DNA from: Hyphomicrobiales bacterium
GTDB lineage: Bacteria > Pseudomonadota > Alphaproteobacteria > Rhizobiales > Devosiaceae
Assembly (NCBI GenBank): GCA_015490455.1
Contig: WFXU01000076.1
Coordinates: 1 to 50,355, forward strand
Direction: 5' to 3'
DNA length: 50,355 bases
Shown here in pieces: positions 1 to 9,082 of the stretch. The position numbers and the translations under genes were made by a program. The notes below the pieces were generated by a model. It had not been told where the DNA came from. It did no database searches and was given only the letters and a program-made list of their open reading frames with translations. The stretch's first letter is position 1; every line of letters begins with the position of its first letter.

Positions 1-1
1 T

Positions 2-157
2 AATACGCTTGAAACGGGGGCAGCTGGCCTAACATTGGCGGATGTAAATGAAGAAGGCGCTAATATGCTTGCATTGCAAACACGCCAGCAGCTATCTTCA
101 GTTGCTATGTCAATGGCTTCACAGGCTGATCAAAATGTTCTACGTCTATTTAGATAA
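2..157 (+). CDS. fliC: Flagellin C-terminus (partial)
   Basis: The window opens inside this gene; only the last 51 codons before a TAA are visible. The reading frame contains 'ADVNEEGANMLALQTRQQL' and ends 'QNVLRLFR', the C-terminal D0 helix of alphaproteobacterial flagellins, which forms the inner core of the filament by pairing with the N-terminal helix. It is followed by a strong hairpin terminator and then flbT and flaF, which control flagellin mRNA and translation in Caulobacter and Rhizobiales. Which flagellin paralogue it is cannot be told from this fragment. Confidence 0.85.
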   Translation, partial: NTLETGAAGLTLADVNEEGANMLALQTRQQLSSVAMSMASQADQNVLRLFR

Positions 158-200
158 TTATTAGGAGGCGACAATGTCGCCCCTACTTCATATATTCAAT

Positions 201-230
201 AAAGGCGGGACTTTGTCCCGCCTTTATTAA
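201..230 (+). terminator. Intrinsic terminator after flagellin
   Basis: An 11-bp perfect stem, AAAGGCGGGAC (201-211) and GTCCCGCCTTT (215-225), with a 3-nt loop, ends in a short AT-rich tract. A second smaller hairpin (GGCGAC, AAT loop, GTCGCC, about 167-181) lies directly upstream, so the flagellin transcript ends in two consecutive stem-loops. The stem is symmetric, but no gene approaches it from the other side. Confidence 0.75.
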
Positions 231-249
231 AACAATGTAGACAATAGGC

Positions 250-278
250 TTGACAAATTATTTTCTTCAGATTCAAAT
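250..278 (+). promoter_or_regulatory. Possible sigma-70-type promoter for flbT-flaF
   Basis: TTGACA at 250-255 matches the -35 consensus exactly. A weak -10 (TCAAAT, 273-278) follows after 17 bp, about 40 bp before the flbT start. No sigma-54 signature was seen here. The weak -10 keeps confidence low. Confidence 0.35.
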
Positions 279-320
279 ATCCATTAATAGTCAAATAATA
301 CTCAAAATATAAGGATTGTA

Positions 321-755
321 ATGCCGTTAAAGGTTGAATTGAAGGCGGGTGAGCGTTTGCTCATTGGAAATTGCGTTATTACAAATTCCAACCAGCGCAC
401 CAAATTATTTATAGACGGAGAAGCGCCTATTTTACGCGAAAAAGATATTTTAACCGAAGAAACCGCCAACACGCCTGCCAAGAGAATATATTTTGCTATC
501 CAATTAATGTATCTTGACGATGATATAAGTAAATTGCGCGAACATTATTTTACTTTAACTAATGATTTTCTAAAAGCTGCACCCTCAACTGTAGCAATAA
601 TTGATAAAATTAATAACCTCATATTAACCCAAAATTTGTATAAGGCGCTAAGGACGGCGAAACAATTAATTGAATATGAAACGGAATTATTAAATGCAGC
701 AACAAGCAGCTCAGGCCTATCAGCAAACAGCAATACAGACAGCAACACCACGTGA
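321..755 (+). CDS. flbT: Flagellar biosynthesis repressor FlbT
   Basis: A 144-residue protein with the FlbT pattern throughout: 'LKAGERLLIGNCVITN' near the start, 'RIYFAIQLMYLD' in the middle, and a helical C-terminus. In Caulobacter FlbT binds the 5' end of flagellin mRNA and destabilises it, coupling flagellin translation to hook completion. Its position right after a flagellin gene and before flaF is the conserved arrangement. Its last 62 bp overlap the start of flaF in another frame, suggesting coupled translation. The Ser/Thr/Asn-rich tail (about residues 126-144) is encoded inside this overlap and is probably not functionally constrained as protein. Confidence 0.9.
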   Translation: MPLKVELKAGERLLIGNCVITNSNQRTKLFIDGEAPILREKDILTEETANTPAKRIYFAIQLMYLDDDISKLREHYFTLTNDFLKAAPSTVAIIDKINNLILTQNLYKALRTAKQLIEYETELLNAATSSSGLSANSNTDSNTT

Positions 756-1065
756 CCTTGAAGCGCAATTATTATCTAAAGCCGCCGCTAAATTTGTTCA
801 TGTGCAGGAAAATTGGGATAAAGAAAAACAAAATCTACATGCCGCCTTAACCTATAATCAACGTCTTTGGGCAGTTTTTCTAAACTCCATCAGCAATAAC
901 GACAATCCGTTGCCGCAAAATTTACGCGAAAATATAGCAAATCTTGGTATTTTTATTTTTAAGCAAACCTTAGAGATTATATCTAACCCAAGCGCTGAAA
1001 AACTGAATATTTTGATTAATATTAATCGTGAAATAGCCGCAGGCCTTAGGGCTAAAGCTTCTTAA
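694..1065 (+). CDS. flaF: Flagellar biosynthesis regulator FlaF
   Basis: A 123-residue protein that begins 'MQQQAAQAYQQTAIQTATP' and continues 'RDLEAQLLSKAAAKF', the hallmark N-terminus of FlaF. FlaF promotes flagellin translation or secretion and acts opposite to FlbT in Caulobacter and Brucella. The start chosen overlaps the end of flbT by 62 bp; it is the only start that keeps the conserved N-terminal 'AYQQTA' segment. The gene converges with flgL, leaving a 56-bp gap without a clear terminator. Confidence 0.88.
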   Translation: MQQQAAQAYQQTAIQTATPRDLEAQLLSKAAAKFVHVQENWDKEKQNLHAALTYNQRLWAVFLNSISNNDNPLPQNLRENIANLGIFIFKQTLEIISNPSAEKLNILININREIAAGLRAKAS

Positions 1066-1121
1066 CATTATCGATATTAGAATTTTCCTTGTTGTTACAT
1101 TAGATTATTTGCACCAAAATA

Positions 1122-2963
1122 TTATTTTATGTAATTTACTAATGTGAGCTGTGATACTACGCTCATTGTTTGAAAACTTGCCTGTAATCTTGTTTGCAAA
1201 GATAATAATTCCATCGCAACCTCTTCAATTGGCGCCTCTTCAATTGAGGAAAGCATATTAGCCAACTGCACCTGATAATTATCATGTCTTTCTTTGGCGC
1301 TGCCCAAAGTTGCTTTGGCAATTCCAAGTTCTAAACTTATTAATTCTATTGATCCTGGCTTACTATTATTTGATTCTGCTAACCGCACTAATTGTTTGCT
1401 TGCCATAGCTTCAAAACGTTCATTATTACTAGCATCGCCATCTGGATAATCCTCAACGCTCAAAGCAGCAAGCGATCTTACTAATTGCACCAATCCACTC
1501 TCATTTGCCTGCACCCCATAATTAACAATTGTGGATTCATCAACCCTGCCCTTAACTGTCTGGCGAGCATTGGCGCTATCTTCCCCTTGATACCAGAATA
1601 TAGTATCATTCTGATTGGCAGCAATCAGCGAAGTTGCGCTTTCAAATGGCGGTCCATCAACCCTTAAAACATCTTCACCCTGCCCATTAAAAAAATTATC
1701 TGCTGCTGCATAGGTTGAAGAAGCCTCAAGAACAGTTGACTTAAGACGCAATAATTCATCACTAATAGCTTGTGAAAAATTGGCTGCCATCACGGTAGTA
1801 TCAGCGTCAATTTGAAATTGCCTTGTCGTTTCAGGCACTCCATTGACCGCTTCAAACTCAATTATGTGACTATCTCCATCAGGCAATGTAAGACCAATAG
1901 ATATTTTCTCACCCGCAAGCGGTGTGCCCACAAATTGCACTTCCAAATAGGCCGGGCTTCCACTAGGTTGAGTAAGGCTTACAGTGGCAGAACTGCTAGA
2001 CAATGAACTTAGCTTAAAACCAAAGGGATGAACACCATCTTCTGCCAACATGATTGTATCTAGAGCCGGATTAGCATTGCTAAATCCGGTATTAGCCGTT
2101 CCCCCAACCGTAATTGAAGAAACCAGATCAACAGCCCTAATATTAATTTCGCCATTGGCAATAGTAGCAATATTTGCTCCAGCTTGTGCATTTATTTCCG
2201 CAACAAAATCATCAATTGTAGCCGCGCTAATATCAAGTGTTGGTCCTGAAACAGCGCCACCACTATTAGAAAAAGAAATATTTACCGGCATAAATCCACC
2301 ACCGGAAAGAGAAAATGTTTCCCCATTGGAAAATCCAATTTCAGCATCATTTAGCAATTCACTACCATCAACCGCTCCACCAAAATTAGAATTAGTCCTG
2401 GCAGGAGCAGTAGAATTTTGTAGCCTTCCCTTACCATCAACGCCGCTATCGGCGAGTTTTCTTTCACTGACTATAGTCTTAAATCCAGCTTTTCCTCCCT
2501 CCCCGTCAAGAATTGCTCCTAGCGAAGCGAGAGGATTTTTATCACTATAGCTACCGGCAAAGAGCGAGCGCCCATTAACTTCTGAATTTAATAAAGTTAT
2601 AAGCTCATCAAGACGGGAATTAGCTAAAGCGCGAGCTGTAACCATATTAGAATTTTGCGAACCAGTGCCACCAGAAGCGACGGCAGCACGGCTTTCGGCT
2701 TCCAGTTCATCAAGCCGCTCTAACGCGTTAGATAAAAAATTCAATCGCAAATCAATTATTTTAATATTTGACTGAAATGCATCTATTCTGGCCTGTCGCG
2801 CCCGAATAGTCATATTAATTGTTCTGTCATTTCCTAAATCAGAAAGCGAATTTACCTTTTTTCCGCTTGCAAGTTGAATTTGCAAATTCTCCATGCGTTT
2901 TTGCATATTGGTAATTGAATTTGCGCTAGTAGTTAGCGGAAAAAAAGATTTCTCAATAATCAT
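1122..2963 (-). CDS. flgL: Flagellar hook-filament junction protein FlgL
   Basis: HAP3 joins the hook to the filament. The N-terminal coiled-coil segment ('LQIQLASGKKVNSLSDLGND', about residues 26-45) and the C-terminal helix ('LLSLQTRLQASFQTMSVVSQ') are the conserved flagellin-like D0/D1 parts. At 613 residues it is about twice the length of enterobacterial FlgL; the extra length is a Gly/Ser/Asn-rich central region that would form surface domains. It starts with ATG behind AGGAGTGAG and lies 9 bp after flgK, so it is the last gene of a flgE-flgK-flgL operon. Confidence 0.85.
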   Translation of the reverse strand: MIIEKSFFPLTTSANSITNMQKRMENLQIQLASGKKVNSLSDLGNDRTINMTIRARQARIDAFQSNIKIIDLRLNFLSNALERLDELEAESRAAVASGGTGSQNSNMVTARALANSRLDELITLLNSEVNGRSLFAGSYSDKNPLASLGAILDGEGGKAGFKTIVSERKLADSGVDGKGRLQNSTAPARTNSNFGGAVDGSELLNDAEIGFSNGETFSLSGGGFMPVNISFSNSGGAVSGPTLDISAATIDDFVAEINAQAGANIATIANGEINIRAVDLVSSITVGGTANTGFSNANPALDTIMLAEDGVHPFGFKLSSLSSSSATVSLTQPSGSPAYLEVQFVGTPLAGEKISIGLTLPDGDSHIIEFEAVNGVPETTRQFQIDADTTVMAANFSQAISDELLRLKSTVLEASSTYAAADNFFNGQGEDVLRVDGPPFESATSLIAANQNDTIFWYQGEDSANARQTVKGRVDESTIVNYGVQANESGLVQLVRSLAALSVEDYPDGDASNNERFEAMASKQLVRLAESNNSKPGSIELISLELGIAKATLGSAKERHDNYQVQLANMLSSIEEAPIEEVAMELLSLQTRLQASFQTMSVVSQLTLVNYIK

Positions 2964-2972
2964 AACTCACTC

Positions 2973-4817
2973 CTAAATCCGCATTAAACTATCAAGCAGT
3001 TCTTGCACAACTGATACAATACGCGCGCTGGCTGCATAGGCGTTTTGTAATTCCATCAAACGCGCCATTTCTTCATCAATATTAACACCATATTCGTCTT
3101 TAATACGTAAATTTACAGCATCCATTGAAAGCTGATTTGTCTGATTGGTTGAATAGGCAGCAGAGATATTTGAGCCCTGATAGCTCATCATTTGCGTTAT
3201 CATTTCACCGGCAGTCCCATTTAGCCTGAATGTGCCATTATTAGCCGAACTTGTCTTGGTTGAGAGAAAACTCATATTTTCTAGTGAATTAAGCAAAAAT
3301 TCTGCTCTTGCCGTATCGCCAAGCGAAGTGGAACTATCATATTTTACCAATAATTCATTATCAGCTAATATTTCACTATTTACAGAAATTCTTCCGGCAT
3401 AACCAATAATCTGTTCTTCTCCATCAAGTGAATTTGTAAAACTGGAATTTCCCTGATCTACAAATAAAGATAGAGCCAAGCCTGAACCCTGTGTTGCATT
3501 ACTGTTAATTTTTACGCTCAATGAATTAACATCTGAAGTTCCTGCCAAACCATCATCAACTATTTCTATGATTGATCCTGAAGGATTTGAAAATGTAATA
3601 GCCGGCCCTAAAGTGCTATTAAGCGCGCTAACTACTGCCCCAATTCCGCTACTAAAATCCAGACCAATCACGCGTTTTCCATTTGGGTCCACATAATCCA
3701 AAGGTAATTTGCTATTATCATCAACCCTAATTATACGGACATTTTGTTCCTGCGAATTAACGGAATAGCTAAAGGTAAATTCATTACCACTTTGCATATT
3801 TGCTAAATCGGCGGAAAAGCCATCAGGGGGACCACTAATGGTGTTTCCTTCGATAGTAATTGTTGATAGAGCTTGTGAAATTGACGCGGCAATATCATCT
3901 AACTGCCCCTGCAACTCAACCAGCGAAATATCACGCATTTCAATTAATGCCCCAATCCGCCCAGAACTTATCATATTTTGTTCAATGACATTTATCTGAT
4001 AGCCAGAAGGGGTGGTAGCTATTAAGGTGCCCACCTTATTTTTGTTCTTGTCAACCGAAAATTGTGAATTAGCATTTAATATTCCAGCGCTGGTAAATTC
4101 AAATATAGTTGCCCCATTATCTAACAAACCCAAGCCAGCATTGGTCATAAGCGCAACACTATCATTAGACCTATATTCAACACGCACATCAACTAGCTCA
4201 GAAATATCAGCAACCAGCCTGTCTCTTTCATCAAGTAATGCTAAACGCGCACTATCCTGTACGCTAAAATCGCGCAATTTATTGTTAATATCCGCTAGTG
4301 ATGAAAGCATTTTATTAAGATTATTAACATTATCGGCTAATTGCGTTTCACTATCTGTGCGTAATGTCTGAATTTCTTTGGTCAATCTATTTAATGTCTC
4401 AACCAGATTTTGCGCATTGGAAACTACATTTGCCCTTGTTGCATAATCATCGGGACTAGTAACAAGAGTCTGTAAAGAATTTTCAAAATTCTGATAAACA
4501 GTGCTAAGTGCTGCTACATCACCTGGCTTACCAAGCAATTGTTCAATTTGCGCTAAATAAGTAGCGCGTAAATCTGAATATCCAAGCGAACTAATAGTTA
4601 CGGAATATTGTTTTTGCAAAGAAGCAATAAAAGCCCTTTTAACTCCCGCACTATTTACAAAACTGCTTTGAATAGTATTTTTATCTATCAACCCCAAAGT
4701 CTGACGGTGATAGCCGGGTGTTCCGGCATTAGAAACATTATTTGATAATATTTCCAGCCCCTTTTGGGTGCTGTTCATGCCGGATAAAGCATTAGATAAT
4801 GATATGCTTAGACCCAT
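2973..4817 (-). CDS. flgK: Flagellar hook-associated protein FlgK
   Basis: HAP1 caps the hook before FlgL is added. The N-terminus contains 'LSNALSGMNSTQKGLEILSN' followed by 'NVSNAGTPGYHRQ', the signature shared by rod, hook and HAP proteins. The C-terminus ends with the FlgK-type 'LMELQNAYAASARIVSVVQE' helix. Length (614 residues) is normal. ATG is preceded by AGGAGCC. It lies 50 bp after flgE in the same direction and is read from the sigma-54-type promoter in front of flgE. Confidence 0.9.
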   Translation of the reverse strand: MGLSISLSNALSGMNSTQKGLEILSNNVSNAGTPGYHRQTLGLIDKNTIQSSFVNSAGVKRAFIASLQKQYSVTISSLGYSDLRATYLAQIEQLLGKPGDVAALSTVYQNFENSLQTLVTSPDDYATRANVVSNAQNLVETLNRLTKEIQTLRTDSETQLADNVNNLNKMLSSLADINNKLRDFSVQDSARLALLDERDRLVADISELVDVRVEYRSNDSVALMTNAGLGLLDNGATIFEFTSAGILNANSQFSVDKNKNKVGTLIATTPSGYQINVIEQNMISSGRIGALIEMRDISLVELQGQLDDIAASISQALSTITIEGNTISGPPDGFSADLANMQSGNEFTFSYSVNSQEQNVRIIRVDDNSKLPLDYVDPNGKRVIGLDFSSGIGAVVSALNSTLGPAITFSNPSGSIIEIVDDGLAGTSDVNSLSVKINSNATQGSGLALSLFVDQGNSSFTNSLDGEEQIIGYAGRISVNSEILADNELLVKYDSSTSLGDTARAEFLLNSLENMSFLSTKTSSANNGTFRLNGTAGEMITQMMSYQGSNISAAYSTNQTNQLSMDAVNLRIKDEYGVNIDEEMARLMELQNAYAASARIVSVVQELLDSLMRI

Positions 4818-4867
4818 TTTTGGCTCCTAAATACTCAATAATTAGCAGAGCTACTCAACGCTAAAAA

Positions 4868-6637
4868 TTACCGAACCATATTGAGAGCCTCTTTGAGCAT
4901 CTCATCGGCAGTTGAAACAATCCGCGTTCCGGCGCTATAGGCTTGCTGAGTAACAATTAATTTTGTAAATTCCTCCGAAATATCGGTATTAGAAGATTCT
5001 AACGCCCCTCCTAATATACCATTTCCACCATCTAAAATCGCCTCTCCTGATTCAGATGTAGCAGCAAAAAGACCACCATCAAGACGCTTCATTGAATTAG
5101 GTGAGTTAAAATTGGCTAGCACAACTTCAGCTACCTCAACTTGCTGTCCATTTGTATAGGAAGCAACAACCCGTCCTGCTTCATTGATCGTAACTGAAAT
5201 AAATTCTCCGGCTGGATAACCATTTTGCGCCATTGCCGTAACTTGGGCTGTTCCACCCTGATCGGCGAACTGGGTAACACCGGCTGCATTGTGCTGTATT
5301 ACTAGGTCACCAACATTTACCCCATTAACCGTTAAATTATTCAATGTAATGCTAGCAATAGCCGGTGACATAGAGCCGGAACTGTTAAAATCATAATCCT
5401 GCCCGGCGTTAATCCACATAGTTTGTGAACCAGTTGCCTCACTATTTGCCATATAGAACATATTCCAGCGATCAACCCCGCCCATCGTCGTTTTATCTAT
5501 TTTAGCCCATCTTATCTGCACATTAACGGGAGAGCCATTTGGTGCATAAACTGTTATCGCCCCACCCGCTATTGAATCTGCTAAAAAATTAGAATTTTGT
5601 TGTGCCTCAATGGTCGGCACCCTGTAAGCCAATGAACTATCAACTGGATTATTTACACCCGATGGCAAACCGAGCCCAGTTGTGCCATCTGCTACACTAA
5701 ATGAGGTAACTGTATCGGTACCAAGAGTAATTTCAATATTACCGCTGCCATTAATACCAATAGTCGCATCACCAGTTCCGCTCACACCGGACGCATTCAA
5801 AGCCGTCTGCATATTGGCCAGAGCGCTATTAATATCAACGGGGGTTGCCGTTTGCACATCTATGCCGATATTTGATCCGGAATAGGCACCCGCATTTCCA
5901 TCATAAAAATCAAATATAACATCAACTCCGCCAACAGTCAGAGTTAAGCTTTCACCAGCCTGCATAACGGTTGCGGCATTATCCGTTCCGGTGAGCGCTG
6001 CCCCGCTTACACTGGCAGTAATATCGGGTGGGGTTGCAATATAATCGGCTGCATCCATTATTTCACTATTAGGAATATTAATATCATAGCCGGCATTTTT
6101 GGGCAATTGCGGTAAATTTAATTGATAGTCCAGGCGCGTGGTTCGCTGCGCAGGCAGAAAAGCGTTTGATAATTGAATAACTTCAGGTACCGAGCCAGAA
6201 ACATTTCCTGTTTCCCTGTCAATAGATAGACCTTTAAGAAAATAGCCAGCACCATTAACCAAATATCCCTCTTTATTTATATCAAAATCACCACGCCTAG
6301 TGTAATAGCTGGCGCCGGAAAATATGGCCTTACCATCATTCTGCCCAATCTGCTCCTCAACTACAAAAAAACCAGATCCATTTATCGCCATAAATGTATC
6401 ATTTGCTGATGAAACCACATCGCCAGCATCATTTACCGTTCCGCGTGACTGCCCTATAACCGTTCCTGGAGTTTGCTGTTTTAGCGGTGCGTCCGGAATT
6501 AGATCTACGAAACTTGTTTCAATTCGCTTATATCCCGCTGTTTGAGAATTTGCGATATTGCCTGAAATATTTTCCAGCGCAAAAGACTGCGCTCTAAGAC
6601 CGGTTACAGCTGTTGCTAATGCACCATAAATTCCCAT
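4868..6637 (-). CDS. flgE: Flagellar hook protein FlgE
   Basis: Forms the hook, the universal joint of the flagellum. The N-terminus has 'ENISGNIANSQTAGYKRIET' and the C-terminus has 'SNTDISEEFTKLIVTQQAYS', both diagnostic of the hook/basal-body family. The 589-residue length, with two central Ala/Gly/Thr-rich domains, fits the hook protein rather than the shorter rod proteins. ATG follows a good AAGGAGAG site. First gene of flgE-flgK-flgL; a GG-N10-GC promoter lies about 70 bp upstream. Confidence 0.88.
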   Translation of the reverse strand: MGIYGALATAVTGLRAQSFALENISGNIANSQTAGYKRIETSFVDLIPDAPLKQQTPGTVIGQSRGTVNDAGDVVSSANDTFMAINGSGFFVVEEQIGQNDGKAIFSGASYYTRRGDFDINKEGYLVNGAGYFLKGLSIDRETGNVSGSVPEVIQLSNAFLPAQRTTRLDYQLNLPQLPKNAGYDINIPNSEIMDAADYIATPPDITASVSGAALTGTDNAATVMQAGESLTLTVGGVDVIFDFYDGNAGAYSGSNIGIDVQTATPVDINSALANMQTALNASGVSGTGDATIGINGSGNIEITLGTDTVTSFSVADGTTGLGLPSGVNNPVDSSLAYRVPTIEAQQNSNFLADSIAGGAITVYAPNGSPVNVQIRWAKIDKTTMGGVDRWNMFYMANSEATGSQTMWINAGQDYDFNSSGSMSPAIASITLNNLTVNGVNVGDLVIQHNAAGVTQFADQGGTAQVTAMAQNGYPAGEFISVTINEAGRVVASYTNGQQVEVAEVVLANFNSPNSMKRLDGGLFAATSESGEAILDGGNGILGGALESSNTDISEEFTKLIVTQQAYSAGTRIVSTADEMLKEALNMVR

Positions 6638-6704
6638 TTTACTCTCCTTACATTTAACACAATTGTGCGCCTAATCGCCTTTTTTCATAATCGCTTCTTC
6701 CCAT

Positions 6705-6719
6705 GCAAAAGCAATGCCA
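6705..6719 (-). promoter_or_regulatory. Sigma-54 (RpoN) promoter of flgE operon
   Basis: Reading the minus strand gives TGGCATTGCTTTTGC, which keeps GG and GC at the required -24/-12 spacing and matches TGGCAC-N5-TTGC at all but one position. It lies 68-82 bp before the flgE ATG. Late flagellar operons of Caulobacter use sigma-54 with FlbD. I could not identify an FlbD (ftr) site with confidence. Confidence 0.65.
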
Positions 6720-6899
6720 AACTGCTAATATATTGTTATAATTAGATATTTATAGAAATATTATAATTTTTTAGAAGAAATAATAGGAATCATTTGCCCC
6801 CTTATGGCAAATTATTCCTCCCCTCTTAAATTACAAGCCTTGTAAGTTGATTTTAGCTCTGATAAATCGAAAACAACTTGATAAGATATTGAGTGGATA

Positions 6900-7766
6900 A
6901 TGTTTTTTGATAATATAGAGCAATATAAAAATTCTGAGCAATGTGCAATAACTGTCTTTGGCATGTCCGGTGTTGGCAAAACTCACCTATCGGCAATTTT
7001 GCGTAAAGATAATTGGTTTCACTATTCTATTGATTATCGTATTGGCACCCGACATATGGGCGAATATATTGTTGACAATTTTAAGCGCGAGGCAATGAAG
7101 GTGCCATTTTTACGCGACCTATTGACTTCGGATTCCATCTATATTTGCTCAAATATAACTTTTGATAATCTTGAACCTTTATCAACCTATCTTGGCACTC
7201 CGGGCGATCCGAAAAAAGGCGGATTACCCCTAAAAGAATATAAATTAAGGCAGGAGCAACATAGAGTTGCAGAAATTTACGCATTAAAAGATACGGCCTA
7301 TTTTATAGAACGCGCCAGAAATCTTTATAATTATAAGAAATTTATTAATGATACTGGAGGCTCCCTTATTGAGGTAATAGATCTTGAAAATCCCAATGAC
7401 GAAATTATTAAAATACTAACAGAAAATACCGCCCTACTCTATATTGAGGGAAGTGATGAGGATATAAGGAAACTAATTGAGAGGTTCAAAAATGCTCCAA
7501 AGCCAATGTATTATCGGCCGGAATTTTTACAAAAAAAATGGCAGCAATATAAAGAGCTACACTCAATTAAGAATGATCTTGACGTGGACCCTAAAGACTT
7601 TGCCAGTTGGGGCTTTGAGGCTCTTTTATATGATAGGCTACCCCGCTATAAAAGATTGGCACAAAAATATGGCTATATTATCGGTGCACAAGATGTAGCA
7701 ACAATTCGTGATGAAAAAGATTTTAACGACCTTATGGTAAAGGCGATCAAAAAGCGTAATAATTAA
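6900..7766 (+). CDS. P-loop ATPase of unknown role
   Basis: A 288-residue soluble protein with a perfect Walker A motif, GMSGVGKT (residues 21-28). I recognise no other catalytic motif. The C-terminal third is Lys/Tyr-rich. The fold is probably that of a small P-loop kinase or ATPase, but no substrate can be named. It lies alone between the flg operon and metA; the 40-bp gap to metA could allow cotranscription. The site upstream of ATG (GTGGAT) is weak, so expression may be low or the start slightly off. Confidence 0.6.
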   Translation: MFFDNIEQYKNSEQCAITVFGMSGVGKTHLSAILRKDNWFHYSIDYRIGTRHMGEYIVDNFKREAMKVPFLRDLLTSDSIYICSNITFDNLEPLSTYLGTPGDPKKGGLPLKEYKLRQEQHRVAEIYALKDTAYFIERARNLYNYKKFINDTGGSLIEVIDLENPNDEIIKILTENTALLYIEGSDEDIRKLIERFKNAPKPMYYRPEFLQKKWQQYKELHSIKNDLDVDPKDFASWGFEALLYDRLPRYKRLAQKYGYIIGAQDVATIRDEKDFNDLMVKAIKKRNN

Positions 7767-7806
7767 TTTTCATTATATAGCAAAGACAAATTGAAAAGAG
7801 CTAATA

Positions 7807-8724
7807 ATGCCAATTCGTATTCCAGATAATTTACCGGCTAGAAAAATTCTTGAGGCGGAAAATGTTGACGTTATGGACTCCTCGCGCGCCATCAGGCAGG
7901 ATATACGCCCGCTAAAAATTGGCCTATTAAATTTAATGCCAAATAAGCAGCGCACCGAAACACAATTTGCCCGCCTTATTGCCGCAACCCCTTTGCAAAT
8001 TGACTTAACATTAGTGCGTATAAGTGATCATAAATCGCGCAATACACCAGAAGAATATTTACTGGAATTTTACAGTAAATGGGAGGAAGTCAGAGAAAAA
8101 AAATTTGATGGTTTTATCGTAACCGGAGCACCCATTGCCCATTTGCCATTTGAAGAAGTGCGCTATTGGCCAGAAATGGTTGAAATAATGAATTGGACAC
8201 AAACCAATGTGCATGGCCCCCTATTTATTTGTTGGGCGGTGCAGGCCGCTCTTTATCATTTTCATGGCGTAAAGCGTAAAAGAAGAAAAGAAAAAGCATT
8301 TGGAGTTTTTCGTCATCAACTTACCAATCCCCTATCCCCATTTTTGCGCGGTTTTTCTGATGATTTTGCCCTTCCTGTTTCCCGCTATAATGATATTGAT
8401 AGAGATAGTCTACCCAAAGATGGATCATTAGAAATTTTAATAGATAGTGATGAGGTAGGCATTTGCATGTTAGAAGATAAAAAATATCGTGCCCTTTATA
8501 TGCTAAATCATTTTGAATATGACAATTTGACTTTGGCAAATGAATATGTCCGCGATTTAGAAGCAGGGCTTAATCCAAGCCTACCAAAAAATTATTTTCC
8601 AGATGATGATTTTAATAAACAGCCCCTTAATATTTGGCGCGCAACTGGCTATTTATTTTTTCAAAACTGGATAAATGAAATATATCAAACAACCCCGTTT
8701 GATATTGAAAAAATTGGAACTTAA
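7807..8724 (+). CDS. metA: Homoserine O-acyltransferase MetA
   Basis: MetA transfers an acyl group from acyl-CoA to homoserine, the first committed step of methionine synthesis. The 305-residue length and the catalytic residues are canonical: nucleophile Cys142 (in ICWAVQA), His235 and Glu237 (in NHFEYD). Residue 111, which tells acetyl-CoA (Glu) from succinyl-CoA (Gly) users in this family, is Ala here (TGAPIAHLPFEEV), so the acyl donor cannot be assigned by that rule. The surrounding 'HLPFEEV' resembles the acetyl-transferring branch. Only 40 bp separates it from the ATPase gene, leaving no room for a SAM riboswitch. Confidence 0.93.
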   Translation: MPIRIPDNLPARKILEAENVDVMDSSRAIRQDIRPLKIGLLNLMPNKQRTETQFARLIAATPLQIDLTLVRISDHKSRNTPEEYLLEFYSKWEEVREKKFDGFIVTGAPIAHLPFEEVRYWPEMVEIMNWTQTNVHGPLFICWAVQAALYHFHGVKRKRRKEKAFGVFRHQLTNPLSPFLRGFSDDFALPVSRYNDIDRDSLPKDGSLEILIDSDEVGICMLEDKKYRALYMLNHFEYDNLTLANEYVRDLEAGLNPSLPKNYFPDDDFNKQPLNIWRATGYLFFQNWINEIYQTTPFDIEKIGT

Positions 8725-9082
8725 AATCATTCATTTTGTGTCTATCGTGCATAGAAGTTAGATTTATTTGCTAAAATTAATAAAATATTCCAAAAATGGA
8801 ATGAATATATTGACATATTATTTTTTCTGGCTAGTTTTGTATTGAGGGGGCTTTTGGACTATATTGTTGGGGGGATTTAGCATGGTAGGCTGAGCTGGTT
8901 TACTGGCGCACCGGGTTTTCCAATTAGTTTGCTGCTAACATATTAGCTTGTTCGTTTTATTTGAAAATGAGTTGGTGTGTCAGTTCGTTTTGTATATTTG
9001 GCTGGCTCTAAATATGCGTGATAGTTAAAAAATAAGTCTAGCATATCAGGCTATATCTATAAATTGGGACGATTAGATAATT
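8725..9082. other. Intergenic region metA-psiE
   Basis: A 358-bp stretch without a supported gene. It holds a TTCCA/TGGAA inverted repeat near 8789-8802 and a TTGACA hexamer at 8810-8815 without a convincing -10. The second half (8840-8980) is G/T-rich on this strand, with unusual GGGGG runs. I see no Pho box, terminator or known RNA motif. Confidence 0.4.

Noticed and set aside
7767-7806. SAM riboswitch in front of metA
   Set aside because: SAM-II riboswitches often precede metA in alphaproteobacteria, but only 40 bp are available here and no conserved segment is present.
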